DNA of 64,000 bases from Halalkalibacter sp. APA_J-10(15) (GTDB taxonomy: Bacteria; Bacillota; Bacilli; Bacillales; Bacillaceae_D): contig NZ_JALKEV010000005.1 of the NCBI RefSeq assembly GCF_023017105.1, forward strand, positions 186,001 to 250,000, read 5' to 3'. The notes beneath the pieces were generated by a model, which had not been told where the DNA came from, searched no databases, and worked only from the letters and a program-made list of their open reading frames with translations. The translations under genes and the position numbers were made by a program. Position 1 is the stretch's first letter. The number at the start of each line of letters is the position of its first letter. Positions 37,185 to 46,545 of this stretch are shown here, piece after piece.

Positions 37185-38939
37185 ATGCGTAAAACCAAGA
37201 TTGTTTGTACGATAGGACCTGTAAGTGAATCAGTAGAAAAGCTTGAACAATTAATTCAAGCTGGTATGAATGTGGCTCGTCTTAATTTTTCGCATGGGGA
37301 TTTCGAGGAGCATGGTAACCGAATTAAGAACATTCGTGAAGCCGTGAAGCGTACGGGGAAAGAAGTAGCGATATTACTTGATACGAAAGGTCCAGAAATT
37401 CGCACACAAACACTTGAAGGTGGAGCAGCTGAACTAGTGTCTGGACAAGAGCTGATTATTTCAATGACAGAAGTAGTAGGGAACAAAGAAAAGATTTCTG
37501 TTACTTACCCTAATCTTGTTCAAGATGTCGAATCAGGCTCTAAGATTTTACTAGATGATGGTTTAATCGGTCTTGAAGTGAAGGAAGTTCGTGATAATGA
37601 ACTTGTGACAAAGGTTTTAAATGATGGTCTATTAAAAAATAAAAAGGGAGTTAACGTACCGAATGTAAGTGTTAATTTACCAGGGATTACTGAAAAGGAC
37701 ATTGCGGATATTAAATTTGGTATTGAACAAGGTGTCGATTTTATTGCCGCTTCATTTGTACGTCGTGCATCCGACGTTCTTGAAATTCGTGAGCTTCTAG
37801 ATGGAAATGGCGGTAGTGAAATTCATATAATCCCTAAGATTGAGAATCAAGAGGGCGTAGATAATATCGAGGAAATCCTTGAAATCTCCGACGGATTAAT
37901 GGTGGCTCGTGGAGACCTTGGAGTCGAAATCCCTGCTGAGGATGTTCCATTAGTTCAAAAAGAGCTCATCAAACGCTGTAATGCGGTAGCAAAGCCCGTT
38001 ATTACGGCAACTCAAATGCTAGATTCAATGCAGCGCAATCCACGTCCGACTCGTGCAGAAGCAAGTGATGTGGCTAATGCGATTTTTGATGGTACAGATG
38101 CCATTATGCTCTCAGGTGAAACAGCTGCGGGTGATTATCCAGTTGAATCGGTTGAAACGATGAACAACATTGCAACAAGAACAGAAAGCGCATTGAATTA
38201 TGATGCGATCCTTCGTAAGAAGACAAAGGAGGCACAAACATCGATCACGAGTGCGATTGGTCAATCAGTTGCCCATACAGCATCGAATCTTTCAGCCGCT
38301 GCGATTTTAACAGCAACAGAAAGTGGACATACAGCACGAATCGTATCGAAATATCGTCCGTTGTCTCCTATTATTGCAGTAACGAGTAATGACAAGGTCA
38401 TTCGTAAGCTGAATCTTGTATGGGGAGTCAAGCCTGTACTTGGAAAATCGGCTGCTTCTACAGATGAAATGTTTGAATCAACGATCGACTTTGCGATGAA
38501 CACAGGTGAAATCAAGCAAGGTGATCTTGTCGTCATTACAGCAGGAGTTCCAATTAATGAGCCTGGAACGACGAATATTATGAAGGTTCACCTTATTGGT
38601 GAAGTGGTTGCTAAAGGTCAAGGTATAGGACGTCGTACAGCAGCGGGGCGTGTGGTTATCGCTCGAAATGCAGAAGAAGCAAATGAAAAAACAACTGAAC
38701 ATTCGATTCTTATTACGTTTAGCACAGATAAGGACATGATACCTGCATTTGAAAAAGCAGCAGCTGTTATTACAGAAGAAGGTGGATTAACTTCACATGC
38801 GGCAGTTGTTGGCCTTGATTTAAGTACTCCTGTTATCGTTGGAGTTGAAGGAGCTTTAGGCTTGTTTGAAGAGGGAGAAGAAATTACCGTAGATAGCTCC
38901 CGTGGTGATATTTATCGCGGACATACGAGTGTACTATAA
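37185..38939 (+). CDS. pyk: Pyruvate kinase
   Basis: Converts phosphoenolpyruvate and ADP to pyruvate and ATP. The protein has 584 residues, longer than the E. coli form, because it carries the extra C-terminal PEP-utiliser-like domain of Bacillus (about 480-584, [19 protein letters not shown]). The barrel shows [41 protein letters not shown] and the active-site ATQMLDSM. It follows GGGAGG. In B. subtilis pfkA and pyk form an operon; here 180 bp including a repeat with a terminator-like hairpin separates them. Confidence 0.98.
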   Translation: MRKTKIVCTIGPVSESVEKLEQLIQAGMNVARLNFSHGDFEEHGNRIKNIREAVKRTGKEVAILLDTKGPEIRTQTLEGGAAELVSGQELIISMTEVVGNKEKISVTYPNLVQDVESGSKILLDDGLIGLEVKEVRDNELVTKVLNDGLLKNKKGVNVPNVSVNLPGITEKDIADIKFGIEQGVDFIAASFVRRASDVLEIRELLDGNGGSEIHIIPKIENQEGVDNIEEILEISDGLMVARGDLGVEIPAEDVPLVQKELIKRCNAVAKPVITATQMLDSMQRNPRPTRAEASDVANAIFDGTDAIMLSGETAAGDYPVESVETMNNIATRTESALNYDAILRKKTKEAQTSITSAIGQSVAHTASNLSAAAILTATESGHTARIVSKYRPLSPIIAVTSNDKVIRKLNLVWGVKPVLGKSAASTDEMFESTIDFAMNTGEIKQGDLVVITAGVPINEPGTTNIMKVHLIGEVVAKGQGIGRRTAAGRVVIARNAEEANEKTTEHSILITFSTDKDMIPAFEKAAAVITEEGGLTSHAAVVGLDLSTPVIVGVEGALGLFEEGEEITVDSSRGDIYRGHTSVL

Positions 38940-38960
38940 TAAATAACAAATTATGATGGA

Positions 38961-39011
38961 GGAGGTGTTCCAGGAGGTTTTTAATGTAACCTTTTTTGGA
39001 ACACCTTCTCT
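38961..39011 (+). terminator. pyk terminator
   Basis: GGAGGTGTTCC / GGAACACCTTC enclosing AGGTT..AACC and TTTTTT. Confidence 0.75.
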
Positions 39012-39073
39012 TCCATTTTAGGGCTATTTAGAGGTAGAATGAATATATAGCTAAATGAAAGAAGGGAACGATT

Positions 39074-39469
39074 ATGTTTCGATTTCTAATTTTACTATTA
39101 ATTGTAGTACCGGCATTTGAAGTGGGTTTATTAATTTTATCCGGTTATGCATTAGGAATATGGCCAACGATTATACTAATTATTGCGACGGGTGTTTTAG
39201 GTGCATGGTTAGCTAAGAGAGAGGGGTTACAGGCGCTGAAGGTTGCGCAATTGCAAATGCAGCAGGGGCAGCTACCTAATAATGTGATGTTGGATGGACT
39301 TTGTATTTTAATAGGTGGAGTCGTGTTGTTAACGCCTGGATTTTTAACAGATGCATTTGGTTTTTTCTTGCTTATACCTAAAACAAGAGGCTATGTGAAG
39401 GCCTTCCTTACAAGAATCATTCAAAAGATGATTCGTAATGGGAATTTTATAATTATGACTAGAAGGTAA
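39074..39469 (+). CDS. fxsA: FxsA-family membrane protein
   Basis: A small integral membrane protein of 131 residues. Hydrophobic helices at about 4-22 (FLILLLIVVPAFEVGLLIL), 24-44 (YALGIWPTIILIIATGVLGAW) and 75-98 (GLCILIGGVVLLTPGFLTDAFGFF) are joined by the family motif REGLQALK and followed by a basic cytoplasmic tail. E. coli FxsA suppresses phage T7 exclusion by the F plasmid; the Bacillus role (YtzA) is unknown. It sits between pyk and citZ as in B. subtilis. Confidence 0.88.
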   Translation: MFRFLILLLIVVPAFEVGLLILSGYALGIWPTIILIIATGVLGAWLAKREGLQALKVAQLQMQQGQLPNNVMLDGLCILIGGVVLLTPGFLTDAFGFFLLIPKTRGYVKAFLTRIIQKMIRNGNFIIMTRR

Positions 39470-39511
39470 TAGGATAAATTAATCTTCAAAGAAATAGTTT
39501 GAGCTAAAACG

Positions 39512-39540
39512 TTCACAAAATAGTGAATAATCGTTATAAT
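39512..39540 (+). promoter_or_regulatory. Candidate citZ promoter
   Basis: TTCACA (39512-39517), 17-bp spacer, consensus TATAAT (39535-39540). The start near 39547 gives a leader of about 115 nt. Confidence 0.7.
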
Positions 39541-39602
39541 GGAACATGTGAGTTATTTCTAGTACATAAAAGATGCTTAATCCATTGTAAATATGATGAG
39601 AA

Positions 39603-39617
39603 ATGTAAGCATTTACT
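39603..39617 (+). promoter_or_regulatory. Candidate CcpA cre site in the citZ leader
   Basis: ATGTAAGCATTTACT fits the cre consensus at 14 of 15 positions and lies about 55-70 bp after the predicted start. A downstream cre would repress by roadblock, as expected for citrate synthase under glucose. Confidence 0.5.
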
Positions 39618-39662
39618 AGTTTGTGGAGGCTAAGACAACAAAGGAGAAAAGGAGAGGTTAAC

Positions 39663-40781
39663 GTGAGTACTACTCGTGGTCTAGAGGGTATTGTAGCAAC
39701 GACGTCAAGTGTTAGTTCGATTATCGAAAGTGTCTTAACGTACCAAGGATATGACATTGATGATTTAGCAGATAATGCTAGCTTTGAAGAGGTTATCTTC
39801 TTATTATGGAACGGTCATTTACCAAATGAAGAGGAATTGCGTCAGTTGCAAACAGAATTAAGTAACCATGCACCTATTCCTCAAGAGCTAATTAATCAAT
39901 TTAAGGTTTATCCAATTGATAAGGTTCATCCAATGGCAGCTTTGCGTACTGCTATTTCAAGCTTAGCTCTTTACGATGGAGATGCTGATGTAATGGATGC
40001 GGAAGCAAATCGTTTGAAGGCGATTAAGATTCAAGCAAAGATTCCTACGATTGTGACAGCGTTTTCTCGAGTGCGTGACGGCCTTGAACCTGTGTCACCT
40101 CGTAAGGATTTAGGATTTGCTGCTAATTTCCTTTATATGCTCACTGGTGAAGAACCAAATGAGATATCCATTAATGCATTCAATAAGGCTTTAGTTCTAC
40201 ATGCTGACCATGAGTTAAATGCATCCACGTTTACTGCACGTGTCTGTGTAGCGACTTTATCTGATATGTATTCAGGTATAACGTCTGCAATTGGTGCTCT
40301 TAAAGGACCTTTGCATGGTGGCGCAAACGAAGCCGTTATGAACATGTTAAAGGAAATTGCAACAGTAGAGAATGTGGAACCTTATATACGCAAAGCACTA
40401 GATAATAAAGAGAAGATTATGGGCTTTGGTCATCGTGTATACAAAAATGGCGATCCACGTGCTAAACACTTGAAGGAAATGTCAAGACGTCTCACTGAAA
40501 TCACAGGTGAAACAAAGTGGTATGAGATGTCAGCAAAGATTAACGAAATGGTTACAACTGAAAAAGGTTTACTGCCGAATGTAGACTTTTACTCAGCAAG
40601 CGTGTACCATAGTTTAGGGATAAAGAGTGATTTATTCACACCAATTTTTGCTGTAAGTCGTACGTCTGGTTGGACGGCTCACATTTTAGAACAATACAGC
40701 AATAATCGTCTCATCCGTCCACGTGCGGAATATGTTGGTCCCGAAAAAAGAAGTTATGTACCATTGGCTCAACGTTCATAA
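39663..40781 (+). CDS. citZ: Citrate synthase II
   Basis: Condenses acetyl-CoA and oxaloacetate, entry of the TCA cycle. The protein has 372 residues, the length of B. subtilis CitZ. The catalytic residues lie in LHADHELNASTF (about residue 185), GALKGPLHGGANE, GFGHRVYKNGDPRA and VDFYSASVYHSLG. The start is GTG 39663 behind GGAGAGG; an open frame extends further upstream without a ribosome site. It heads the citZ-icd-mdh cluster and is preceded by a cre-like site. Confidence 0.97.
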   Translation: MSTTRGLEGIVATTSSVSSIIESVLTYQGYDIDDLADNASFEEVIFLLWNGHLPNEEELRQLQTELSNHAPIPQELINQFKVYPIDKVHPMAALRTAISSLALYDGDADVMDAEANRLKAIKIQAKIPTIVTAFSRVRDGLEPVSPRKDLGFAANFLYMLTGEEPNEISINAFNKALVLHADHELNASTFTARVCVATLSDMYSGITSAIGALKGPLHGGANEAVMNMLKEIATVENVEPYIRKALDNKEKIMGFGHRVYKNGDPRAKHLKEMSRRLTEITGETKWYEMSAKINEMVTTEKGLLPNVDFYSASVYHSLGIKSDLFTPIFAVSRTSGWTAHILEQYSNNRLIRPRAEYVGPEKRSYVPLAQRS

Positions 40782-40868
40782 TGGAGTACGGAGAGGGAGC
40801 TATTGTCTCCCTCTGTACATAGATTAAAAGTTGGATAGGCTTAATTATTATTAGGAGGGAAAGTAATT

Positions 40869-42137
40869 ATGGCAAACGGAGAAGTAATTAAAGTAAATAA
40901 TGGTGTGTTAAACGTACCAAATAATCCTGTGATTCCATTTATTGAAGGAGATGGGACAGGTCCTGACATTTGGGCAGCGGCTTCACGTGTTATTGACGCA
41001 GCAGTTGAAAAAGCATATAACGGTGAAAAGAAGATTGAGTGGAAAGAGATTCTTGCTGGTGAGAAAGCATTTAACGAAACGGGCTCTTGGTTACCTGAAG
41101 AAACATTAGAAGCGGTTCGTGAATATATTATTGCGATTAAAGGCCCTTTAACAACTCCTGTTGGTGGTGGGATTCGTTCATTAAATGTTGCTTTACGTCA
41201 AGAGTTGGATTTGTATACGTGCTTACGCCCAGTACGATACTTCCAAGGTGTTCCTTCACCAGTTAAACGTCCTGAGGATACGAACATGGTTATTTTCCGA
41301 GAAAACTCAGAGGATATCTATGCAGGAATTGAATTCCAAGAAGGTACGGATGAAGCAAAGAAAGTGATTGAATTCTTACAAAATGAAATGGGTGCTACGA
41401 AAATTCGTTTCCCTGAAACATCTGGTATTGGTATTAAGCCAGTTTCAAAAGAAGGAACAGAACGTCTTGTGAAAGCAGCTATTCAATATGCACTTGATGA
41501 AGGACGTAAGAGTGTTACACTTGTGCACAAAGGTAACATTATGAAATTTACGGAGGGTGCATTTAAGTCTTGGGGCTATGAAGTGGCTGAGCGTGAATTT
41601 GGTGGAAAAGTATTTACATGGGCTAAATATGATGAGATTGTTGAGGCTGAAGGCCGTGAAGCGGCTGATAAAGCACAAGCTGAAGCTGAAGCTGCGGGTA
41701 AGATCATCGTGAAAGATTCTATTGCTGATATTTTCTTGCAACAAATCTTAACTCGTCCTAAAGAGTTCGATGTTGTGGCAACGATGAACTTAAATGGTGA
41801 CTACATTTCTGATGCACTTGCTGCTCAAGTAGGTGGAATTGGAATTGCACCAGGTGCTAATATTAATTATGACACTGGACATGCTATTTTCGAAGCGACT
41901 CACGGTACTGCACCTAAGTACGCGGGATTAGATAAGGTAAACCCTTCATCTGTTCTTCTTTCAGGGGAATTAATGCTTCGTCACTTAGGTTGGAATGAAG
42001 CCGCTGATCTTATTATGAATTCAATGGATAAAACAATCGGAAGTAAAGTTGTCACATACGATTTCGCTCGTTTAATGGATGGAGCGACTGAAGTATCATG
42101 CTCAGGCTTTGCTAATGAATTAATTAAAAATCTTTAA
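40869..42137 (+). CDS. icd: Isocitrate dehydrogenase (NADP)
   Basis: Oxidative decarboxylation of isocitrate to 2-oxoglutarate. The protein has 422 residues. Motifs: [12 protein letters not shown], the substrate-binding loop [29 protein letters not shown], the catalytic [12 protein letters not shown], and the metal/NADP region [17 protein letters not shown] and [11 protein letters not shown]. It follows AGGAGGG, 87 bp after citZ, so it is probably co-transcribed. A hairpin follows before mdh. Confidence 0.97.
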   Translation: MANGEVIKVNNGVLNVPNNPVIPFIEGDGTGPDIWAAASRVIDAAVEKAYNGEKKIEWKEILAGEKAFNETGSWLPEETLEAVREYIIAIKGPLTTPVGGGIRSLNVALRQELDLYTCLRPVRYFQGVPSPVKRPEDTNMVIFRENSEDIYAGIEFQEGTDEAKKVIEFLQNEMGATKIRFPETSGIGIKPVSKEGTERLVKAAIQYALDEGRKSVTLVHKGNIMKFTEGAFKSWGYEVAEREFGGKVFTWAKYDEIVEAEGREAADKAQAEAEAAGKIIVKDSIADIFLQQILTRPKEFDVVATMNLNGDYISDALAAQVGGIGIAPGANINYDTGHAIFEATHGTAPKYAGLDKVNPSSVLLSGELMLRHLGWNEAADLIMNSMDKTIGSKVVTYDFARLMDGATEVSCSGFANELIKNL

Positions 42138-42167
42138 GAGCGTGGTTGAAAAGCTCTTAAAAAGCTT

Positions 42168-42210
42168 GGCAGTTCCAATTGGGAAACCCCCTTTTGGAGC
42201 TGCTTCTTTC
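42168..42210 (+). terminator. icd terminator or processing hairpin
   Basis: GCAGTTCCA / TGGAGCTGC with an inner GGG/CCC, then TTCTTTC. The weak T-run may allow read-through to mdh. Confidence 0.6.
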
Positions 42211-42325
42211 ATAAAAATGATGCAATATTTCACTTTGAATACGTAAGTTAATAGTGGAGAATGTTATCTCGATGCTCTACTGTTGCGTGTTTTTTCTAAT
42301 TTAATGAAGAGGAGTGGAACAAAGC

Positions 42326-43270
42326 ATGGCGATTAAACGTAGAAAGATCTCTGTTATCGGTGGGGGCTTCACTGGAGCTACTACTGCATTGATGGTGGCC
42401 CAAAAGGAATTAGGAGATGTTGTATTAGTAGATATCCCGCAAAATGAAGATTCAACAAAAGGAAAGGCATTAGATATGCTTGAGTCAACACCTGTTACAG
42501 GAACGGACTCTACTATCATTGGGACATCTAGCTACGAAGAAACGAAGGATTCAGACGTGGTCGTCATAACGGCAGGTATTGCAAGGAAGCCGGGAATGAG
42601 TCGAGATGACCTTGTTAGTACGAATGCTGGAATTATGAAATCTGTTACGAAGCAGGTGGTTAAGTATTCACCCAACTGCTATATCATTGTATTAACGAAT
42701 CCTGCTGATGCTATGACATACACCGTCTATAAAGAATCTGGTTTCCAGAAGAATCGTGTTATCGGACAATCTGGAGTGCTAGATACTGCTCGTTTCCGTA
42801 CTTTTGTTGCACAAGAATTACAAGTTTCGGTTGAAGATATTACTGGGTTTGTTCTAGGTGGTCATGGTGATGATATGGTTCCGTTGATCCGTTATTCCTT
42901 TGCAGGTGGAGTTCCTCTTGATAAACTTATCTCAAAAGATCGAATTGATGCAATCGTTGAACGTACACGTAAAGGGGGCGGTGAGATTGTTAGCTTGTTA
43001 GGGAATGGAAGTGCATATTACGCTCCGGCTGCTTCACTGACACAAATGGTTGAAGCTATTCTAAAGGATAAGAAGCGTATCTTACCGACGATTGCGTATC
43101 TGGAAGGTGAATATGGCTATAAAGATCTGTACTTAGGTGTACCAACTGTTCTAGGTGGTGACGGAATAGAAAAGGTGATTGAATTAGATTTAACCGAAGA
43201 TGAAAAATTGGCGTTAGATAAATCAGTTGATTCAGTCCGGAATGTCATGAAGGCTTTACCGAAAGAATAG
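42326..43270 (+). CDS. mdh: Malate dehydrogenase (LDH-like type)
   Basis: Oxidises malate to oxaloacetate with NAD. The protein has 314 residues. The Rossmann motif is [15 protein letters not shown]; other marks are [16 protein letters not shown] (mobile loop; the arginine favours malate over lactate), [22 protein letters not shown] and the catalytic histidine in [13 protein letters not shown] 42326 is chosen because the in-frame GTG at 42314 overlaps the AAGAGGAG ribosome site. It closes the citZ-icd-mdh cluster. Confidence 0.97.
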   Translation: MAIKRRKISVIGGGFTGATTALMVAQKELGDVVLVDIPQNEDSTKGKALDMLESTPVTGTDSTIIGTSSYEETKDSDVVVITAGIARKPGMSRDDLVSTNAGIMKSVTKQVVKYSPNCYIIVLTNPADAMTYTVYKESGFQKNRVIGQSGVLDTARFRTFVAQELQVSVEDITGFVLGGHGDDMVPLIRYSFAGGVPLDKLISKDRIDAIVERTRKGGGEIVSLLGNGSAYYAPAASLTQMVEAILKDKKRILPTIAYLEGEYGYKDLYLGVPTVLGGDGIEKVIELDLTEDEKLALDKSVDSVRNVMKALPKE

Positions 43271-43281
43271 AGGTTTTCCAG

Positions 43282-43380
43282 CCCCCCTTTGCTTTATGCA
43301 AGAGCACTGAAAAAGTTGGGTTTCTAACTTTTAATTAATTTGGACTTTTTCAGTGGCCACGCTTTATGCGAAGGGGGTTT
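43282..43380 (+). terminator. mdh terminator split by a repeat insertion
   Basis: Outer arms CCCCCTT (43283-43289) and AAGGGGG (43371-43377), then TTTT, form a terminator whose loop holds a second hairpin (43304-43355) flanked by a direct repeat GCTTTATGC (43291-43299 and 43361-43369). Confidence 0.7.
43304..43355 (+). repeat. CACTGAAAAAGT hairpin repeat inserted in the mdh terminator
   Basis: GCACTGAAAAAGT and ACTTTTTCAGTG arms, with an inner AACTTTTAATTAATT. Flanked by the 9-bp direct repeat GCTTTATGC, as left by a transposition-like insertion. Confidence 0.65.
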
Positions 43381-43487
43381 TGAAAAGAGTAGGACAACAA
43401 TTTGGGTGAAGGAATCATACTTTTTGCTGGAGCTAGATAAGGAAGAACACCGTTATAGGCAGAGTTTTCACATGAAACGATAGACGG

Positions 43488-43517
43488 TTGCTTTTCTTCA
43501 CACAGAAGTAGTAGAAT
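43488..43517 (+). promoter_or_regulatory. Weak candidate phoPR promoter
   Basis: TTGCTT, 18-bp spacer, TAGAAT about 75 bp upstream of phoP. Other starts, including PhoP-dependent ones, are possible; no clear Pho box was seen here. Confidence 0.3.
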
Positions 43518-43593
43518 AATGGGTAAATAGAGAAGAAAAATGGGATATCACTAACCGTTACAATCTAGTTTGTTGGAGTTTGGAGGAGAATGT

Positions 43594-44307
43594 ATGAGCC
43601 AGCGTATTTTGGTAGTGGACGATGAGGAATCGATTGTAACGTTGTTGCAATTTAATTTAGAGCAAGCTGGTTATGAAGTTGTGACGGCAAATGATGGTGC
43701 TAAAGCATTGCAAATTGCTCAAGCTGAGTCATTTCATTTGATGGTACTTGATTTAATGCTACCTGAGGTGAATGGTCTTGATGTCTGTAAACAACTTAGA
43801 GAGAATAAGGTGCAAATTCCGATCTTAATGCTTACGGCAAAGGATGATGAATTTGACACGGTGTTAGGGCTAGAACTAGGGGCAGACGACTATATGACCA
43901 AGCCTTTCAGCCCTCGTGAAGTCGTTGCTAGAGTAAGAGCGATTTTAAGAAGAGCGCAAACGAAAATTGTTGATGAAGCTGAAGCTAGTGACGACTATTT
44001 AGTATGTGGTGATGTAAAGCTATACCCTGATAACTATGAAGTATTTTATAAGGAAAGATCATTAGAGCTCACGCCAAAAGAGTTTGAACTTTTACTATAT
44101 CTTTTTAATCATAAGGGACGTGTCTTAACACGAGATCAATTATTAAATGCTGTTTGGAATTATGAATTTGTTGGGGATACACGTATTGTCGATGTTCATA
44201 TTAGTCATTTACGCGAGAAGATTGAACCTTCAACGAAAAAACCGATATATATTAAAACGATTCGTGGCTTAGGCTATAAATTAGAGGAGCCACAACTAGA
44301 TGCATAA
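43594..44307 (+). CDS. phoP: Phosphate-response regulator PhoP
   Basis: The OmpR-type response regulator of phosphate starvation. The protein has 237 residues: receiver domain with acidic pocket DDEE (9-12), phosphoryl-acceptor D53 in MVLDLMLPE and K at YMTKPFSPRE, then a C-terminal winged helix (about 140-235, LTPKEFELLLYLFNHKGRVLTRDQLL). The frame is open upstream to 43570, but GGAGGAG sets the ATG at 43594. It overlaps phoR by eight bases. A candidate PhoP-activated promoter lies downstream of phoR. Confidence 0.97.
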   Translation: MSQRILVVDDEESIVTLLQFNLEQAGYEVVTANDGAKALQIAQAESFHLMVLDLMLPEVNGLDVCKQLRENKVQIPILMLTAKDDEFDTVLGLELGADDYMTKPFSPREVVARVRAILRRAQTKIVDEAEASDDYLVCGDVKLYPDNYEVFYKERSLELTPKEFELLLYLFNHKGRVLTRDQLLNAVWNYEFVGDTRIVDVHISHLREKIEPSTKKPIYIKTIRGLGYKLEEPQLDA

Positions 44308-46072
44308 GCTTCGCTATAAACTCGTATTTTCGGTTCTACTCGTCATTTTATGTGTATTGGCTTCTTTGGCGTTTGTGATTGGTCAAATATATGAAAATTA
44401 TTATATGAACCATGTAAAGGAACGTATTGAAAAAGAGACACAATTAGTTGCTTATATGTTAGAGGAAGAACCGTTAAGTCGAGAAAGAGCGCAGACTTTG
44501 GCAGAGAAAATTTCCAATAAACTTGAAGCACGAGTAACGATTTTGTTTCCAGACGGTGAAGTAATAGGTGAATCAGCTACTGATCCTGAAATGATGGATA
44601 ACCATTTGGAAAGGCCAGAAATTCAAGATTTGTTAGTCGGTGACGAGGGAACAGAGATCCGTTTTAGTCATACCGTGCAAGATGAATTACTTTATTATGC
44701 AGTCGAAATTATGGAACATGATAATGTTGCTGGCTATGTGAGGTTAGGATTGTCGACAAGTGATATTCATGGAATGAGTGGCACCATTTGGACGATTATT
44801 CTCGTGTGTTTTACAATTGCTTTTTTCGTAATGGTGTATATTACATATCGCATTGCTGACCAAATGATTAGGCCGGTTGAAAATGCTACGAACGTTGCGA
44901 TTGAATTGGCTGAGGGTAATTTTAAAGCGAGGACATATGAAAGTAAACATGATGAAATCGGTTTACTAACTAAATCAATTAATGTATTGGCTTATAATTT
45001 AGAGCAGCTGACACGACGTCACCAAGTACAAAAAGAACATATGGAAACATTAATTGAAAATATGGGGAGTGGCTTATTGCTAATTGGAATGAGGGGAGAT
45101 ATCTCTTTAATTAATCGGACATGCGATGAGATTTTCGGGGAACGTACCGATGTATGGTTAAATGAACTATATCACGATGTTATTAAGCATAAAGAATTAA
45201 TTCGCGTTATTCAAAACATTTTTATTACCGAGCAGAAGCAAAGCAAGCAAGTTAGCTTCCCTGTTTTGTATGAAATGAGGCATTTTGATGTTCATGGAGC
45301 ACCGATTATTAGTAATCATGGGAGATTGAAGGGGATAGCTCTCGTTTTACATGATATTACTGAGTTGAAGAAACTAGAGCAAATCAGAAAGGATTTTGTC
45401 GCAAATGTGTCGCATGAATTAAAAACTCCTGTTACCTCAATAAAAGGATTTACTGAAACACTTCTAGATGGTGCGATGGAATCCGAGGAACTACGGATTA
45501 AGTTTTTGAATATTATTAATAAGGAAAGCGACCGATTACAACGACTTATTCATGACCTATTAGAGCTTTCACGAATTGAAAAAGATGTCTTTCAGTTACA
45601 TTGGCAAGATGTTGATTTAAATAACATTATTGATGATGTGGCTCAGCTTCTAAGAGAAAAAGCAAAGGAAAAACAGATTGATCTTCAATTTGTAAGTGAA
45701 CAGCATTGTGAATTTGAGGGTGATCCAGAGCGAATTAAGCAAATTATTATTAATTTAATTCATAATGCGATTACGTATACACCAAACGGCGGTAGTATTA
45801 ATGTTAAGGTCAATTGTACAGAAGAGGTAGTTCAGCTTCGAGTCTGTGATACAGGTGTTGGAATTAGTCAAGACGTATTGCCACGGATTTTTGAGCGTTT
45901 TTACCGAGTAGATCCTGCGAGAAGTCGTCATTCGGGAGGAACTGGTTTAGGCCTTGCCATTGTGAAACATTTAGTTGAAGCACATGAAGGGAAAATCAAT
46001 GTGGAAAGCGAGCTTGGAAAAGGAACGACCTTTTCGATTATCTTTAATAAAAAAAGAGAGAAGAATTCTTAA
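44300..46072 (+). CDS. phoR: Phosphate-regulon sensor histidine kinase PhoR
   Basis: Membrane sensor kinase that phosphorylates PhoP. The protein has 590 residues: TM1 (about 9-29), an extracellular PAS-like domain, TM2 (about 155-178, [20 protein letters not shown]), HAMP (about 180-232), a cytoplasmic PAS domain (about 245-350), the HisKA box with the phospho-histidine in [19 protein letters not shown], and the HATPase domain (N box [34 protein letters not shown]). It is translationally coupled to phoP. Confidence 0.96.
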   Translation: MHKLRYKLVFSVLLVILCVLASLAFVIGQIYENYYMNHVKERIEKETQLVAYMLEEEPLSRERAQTLAEKISNKLEARVTILFPDGEVIGESATDPEMMDNHLERPEIQDLLVGDEGTEIRFSHTVQDELLYYAVEIMEHDNVAGYVRLGLSTSDIHGMSGTIWTIILVCFTIAFFVMVYITYRIADQMIRPVENATNVAIELAEGNFKARTYESKHDEIGLLTKSINVLAYNLEQLTRRHQVQKEHMETLIENMGSGLLLIGMRGDISLINRTCDEIFGERTDVWLNELYHDVIKHKELIRVIQNIFITEQKQSKQVSFPVLYEMRHFDVHGAPIISNHGRLKGIALVLHDITELKKLEQIRKDFVANVSHELKTPVTSIKGFTETLLDGAMESEELRIKFLNIINKESDRLQRLIHDLLELSRIEKDVFQLHWQDVDLNNIIDDVAQLLREKAKEKQIDLQFVSEQHCEFEGDPERIKQIIINLIHNAITYTPNGGSINVKVNCTEEVVQLRVCDTGVGISQDVLPRIFERFYRVDPARSRHSGGTGLGLAIVKHLVEAHEGKINVESELGKGTTFSIIFNKKREKNS

Positions 46073-46115
46073 ATTTGACGTGTGAAGTCATGTTTTTACT
46101 TCGGATATTAACCGA

Positions 46116-46169
46116 TTTACACAAAATTTACATGATATTCATTTGTAGTTTACATATAGGAGCTATACT
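46116..46169 (+). promoter_or_regulatory. Pho box and -10 element of a PhoP-dependent promoter
   Basis: Four hexamers, TTTACA (46116), TTTACA (46127), TTCATT (46138) and TTTACA (46149), are each separated by exactly 5 bp; then comes TATACT (46164-46169). With a start at about 46176 the box spans -60 to -22, the core PhoP-binding position known for PhoP-activated promoters in B. subtilis. No -35 box is needed or seen. Confidence 0.75.
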
Positions 46170-46175
46170 GTTAAA

Positions 46176-46272
46176 TGAACGGTTAGTTTCCTTTGTGGAA
46201 CAAGCTGCTACAAAGGATTTATATCCCCATTAAGAATGAAAGCTTCCCAGTTGCTTTCGTTCTATTTTTTTT
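46176..46272 (+). ncRNA. Candidate PhoP-activated small RNA
   Basis: About 97 nt from the predicted start to an intrinsic terminator. Segment 1 is a hairpin with a perfect 8-bp stem (TCCTTTGT, 46189-46196, and ACAAAGGA, 46210-46217; 13-nt loop). Segment 2 is unpaired ATATCCCCATTAA (46221-46233). Segment 3 is a 10-bp terminator (GAATGAAAGC / GCTTTCGTTC, 46234-46262) with a run of eight T. No ORF with a ribosome site exists inside. The C-rich single-stranded patch resembles the seed of Gram-positive sRNAs that pair with Shine-Dalgarno sequences. Alternative: merely the phoPR terminator plus a hflK upstream promoter. Confidence 0.55.
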
Positions 46273-46295
46273 GTTAAAATCTCTTTTTCTATAAG

Positions 46296-46466
46296 GGCAT
46301 GTTTAAAAAGGGTTCTATACTATGTAACAATGGTCCCGTTCGATAAGCGCCTTGTGGTCAGAAATCCACTCACCACAAGACTTTTAAAAAATGTGGCGAC
46401 TACGCTTATCACTTAAGGCTATTCAAAAAGGGAACACCGCTTCTATAAGATGAACATAAAAAATAG
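46296..46466 (+). repeat. Dispersed intergenic repeat, copy 2
   Basis: Starts GGGCATGTTTAAAAAG. Shares CTTGTGG..CCACAAG, a TTAAAA-ATGT-GGCGA stretch, and AAGGCTATTCAAAAAGG..CCG with copy 1 (37006-37163). GATAAGCG (46342) and CGCTTATC (46403) add another stem. Confidence 0.7.
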
Positions 46467-46545
46467 AAAAGTTTAATTGTTTGAAACCTATGATTTTAGT
46501 CACACGTATATTAAAATGGTAAACGATGAAAGAAAGGATGGTTAG

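Noticed and set aside
43400-43593. Pho box in front of phoP
   Set aside because: Scattered TTCACA-like hexamers exist but not in 11-bp register, so autoregulation by PhoP could not be supported.
46073-46115. Possible phoR terminator before the Pho box
   Set aside because: Only a 5-bp GAAGT/ACTTC stem without a T-run is seen; phoPR may instead end at the 46234-46272 hairpin.
46195-46233. A 12-codon GTG frame inside the candidate small RNA
   Set aside because: No Shine-Dalgarno precedes it and it lies across the hairpin, so translation is unlikely.
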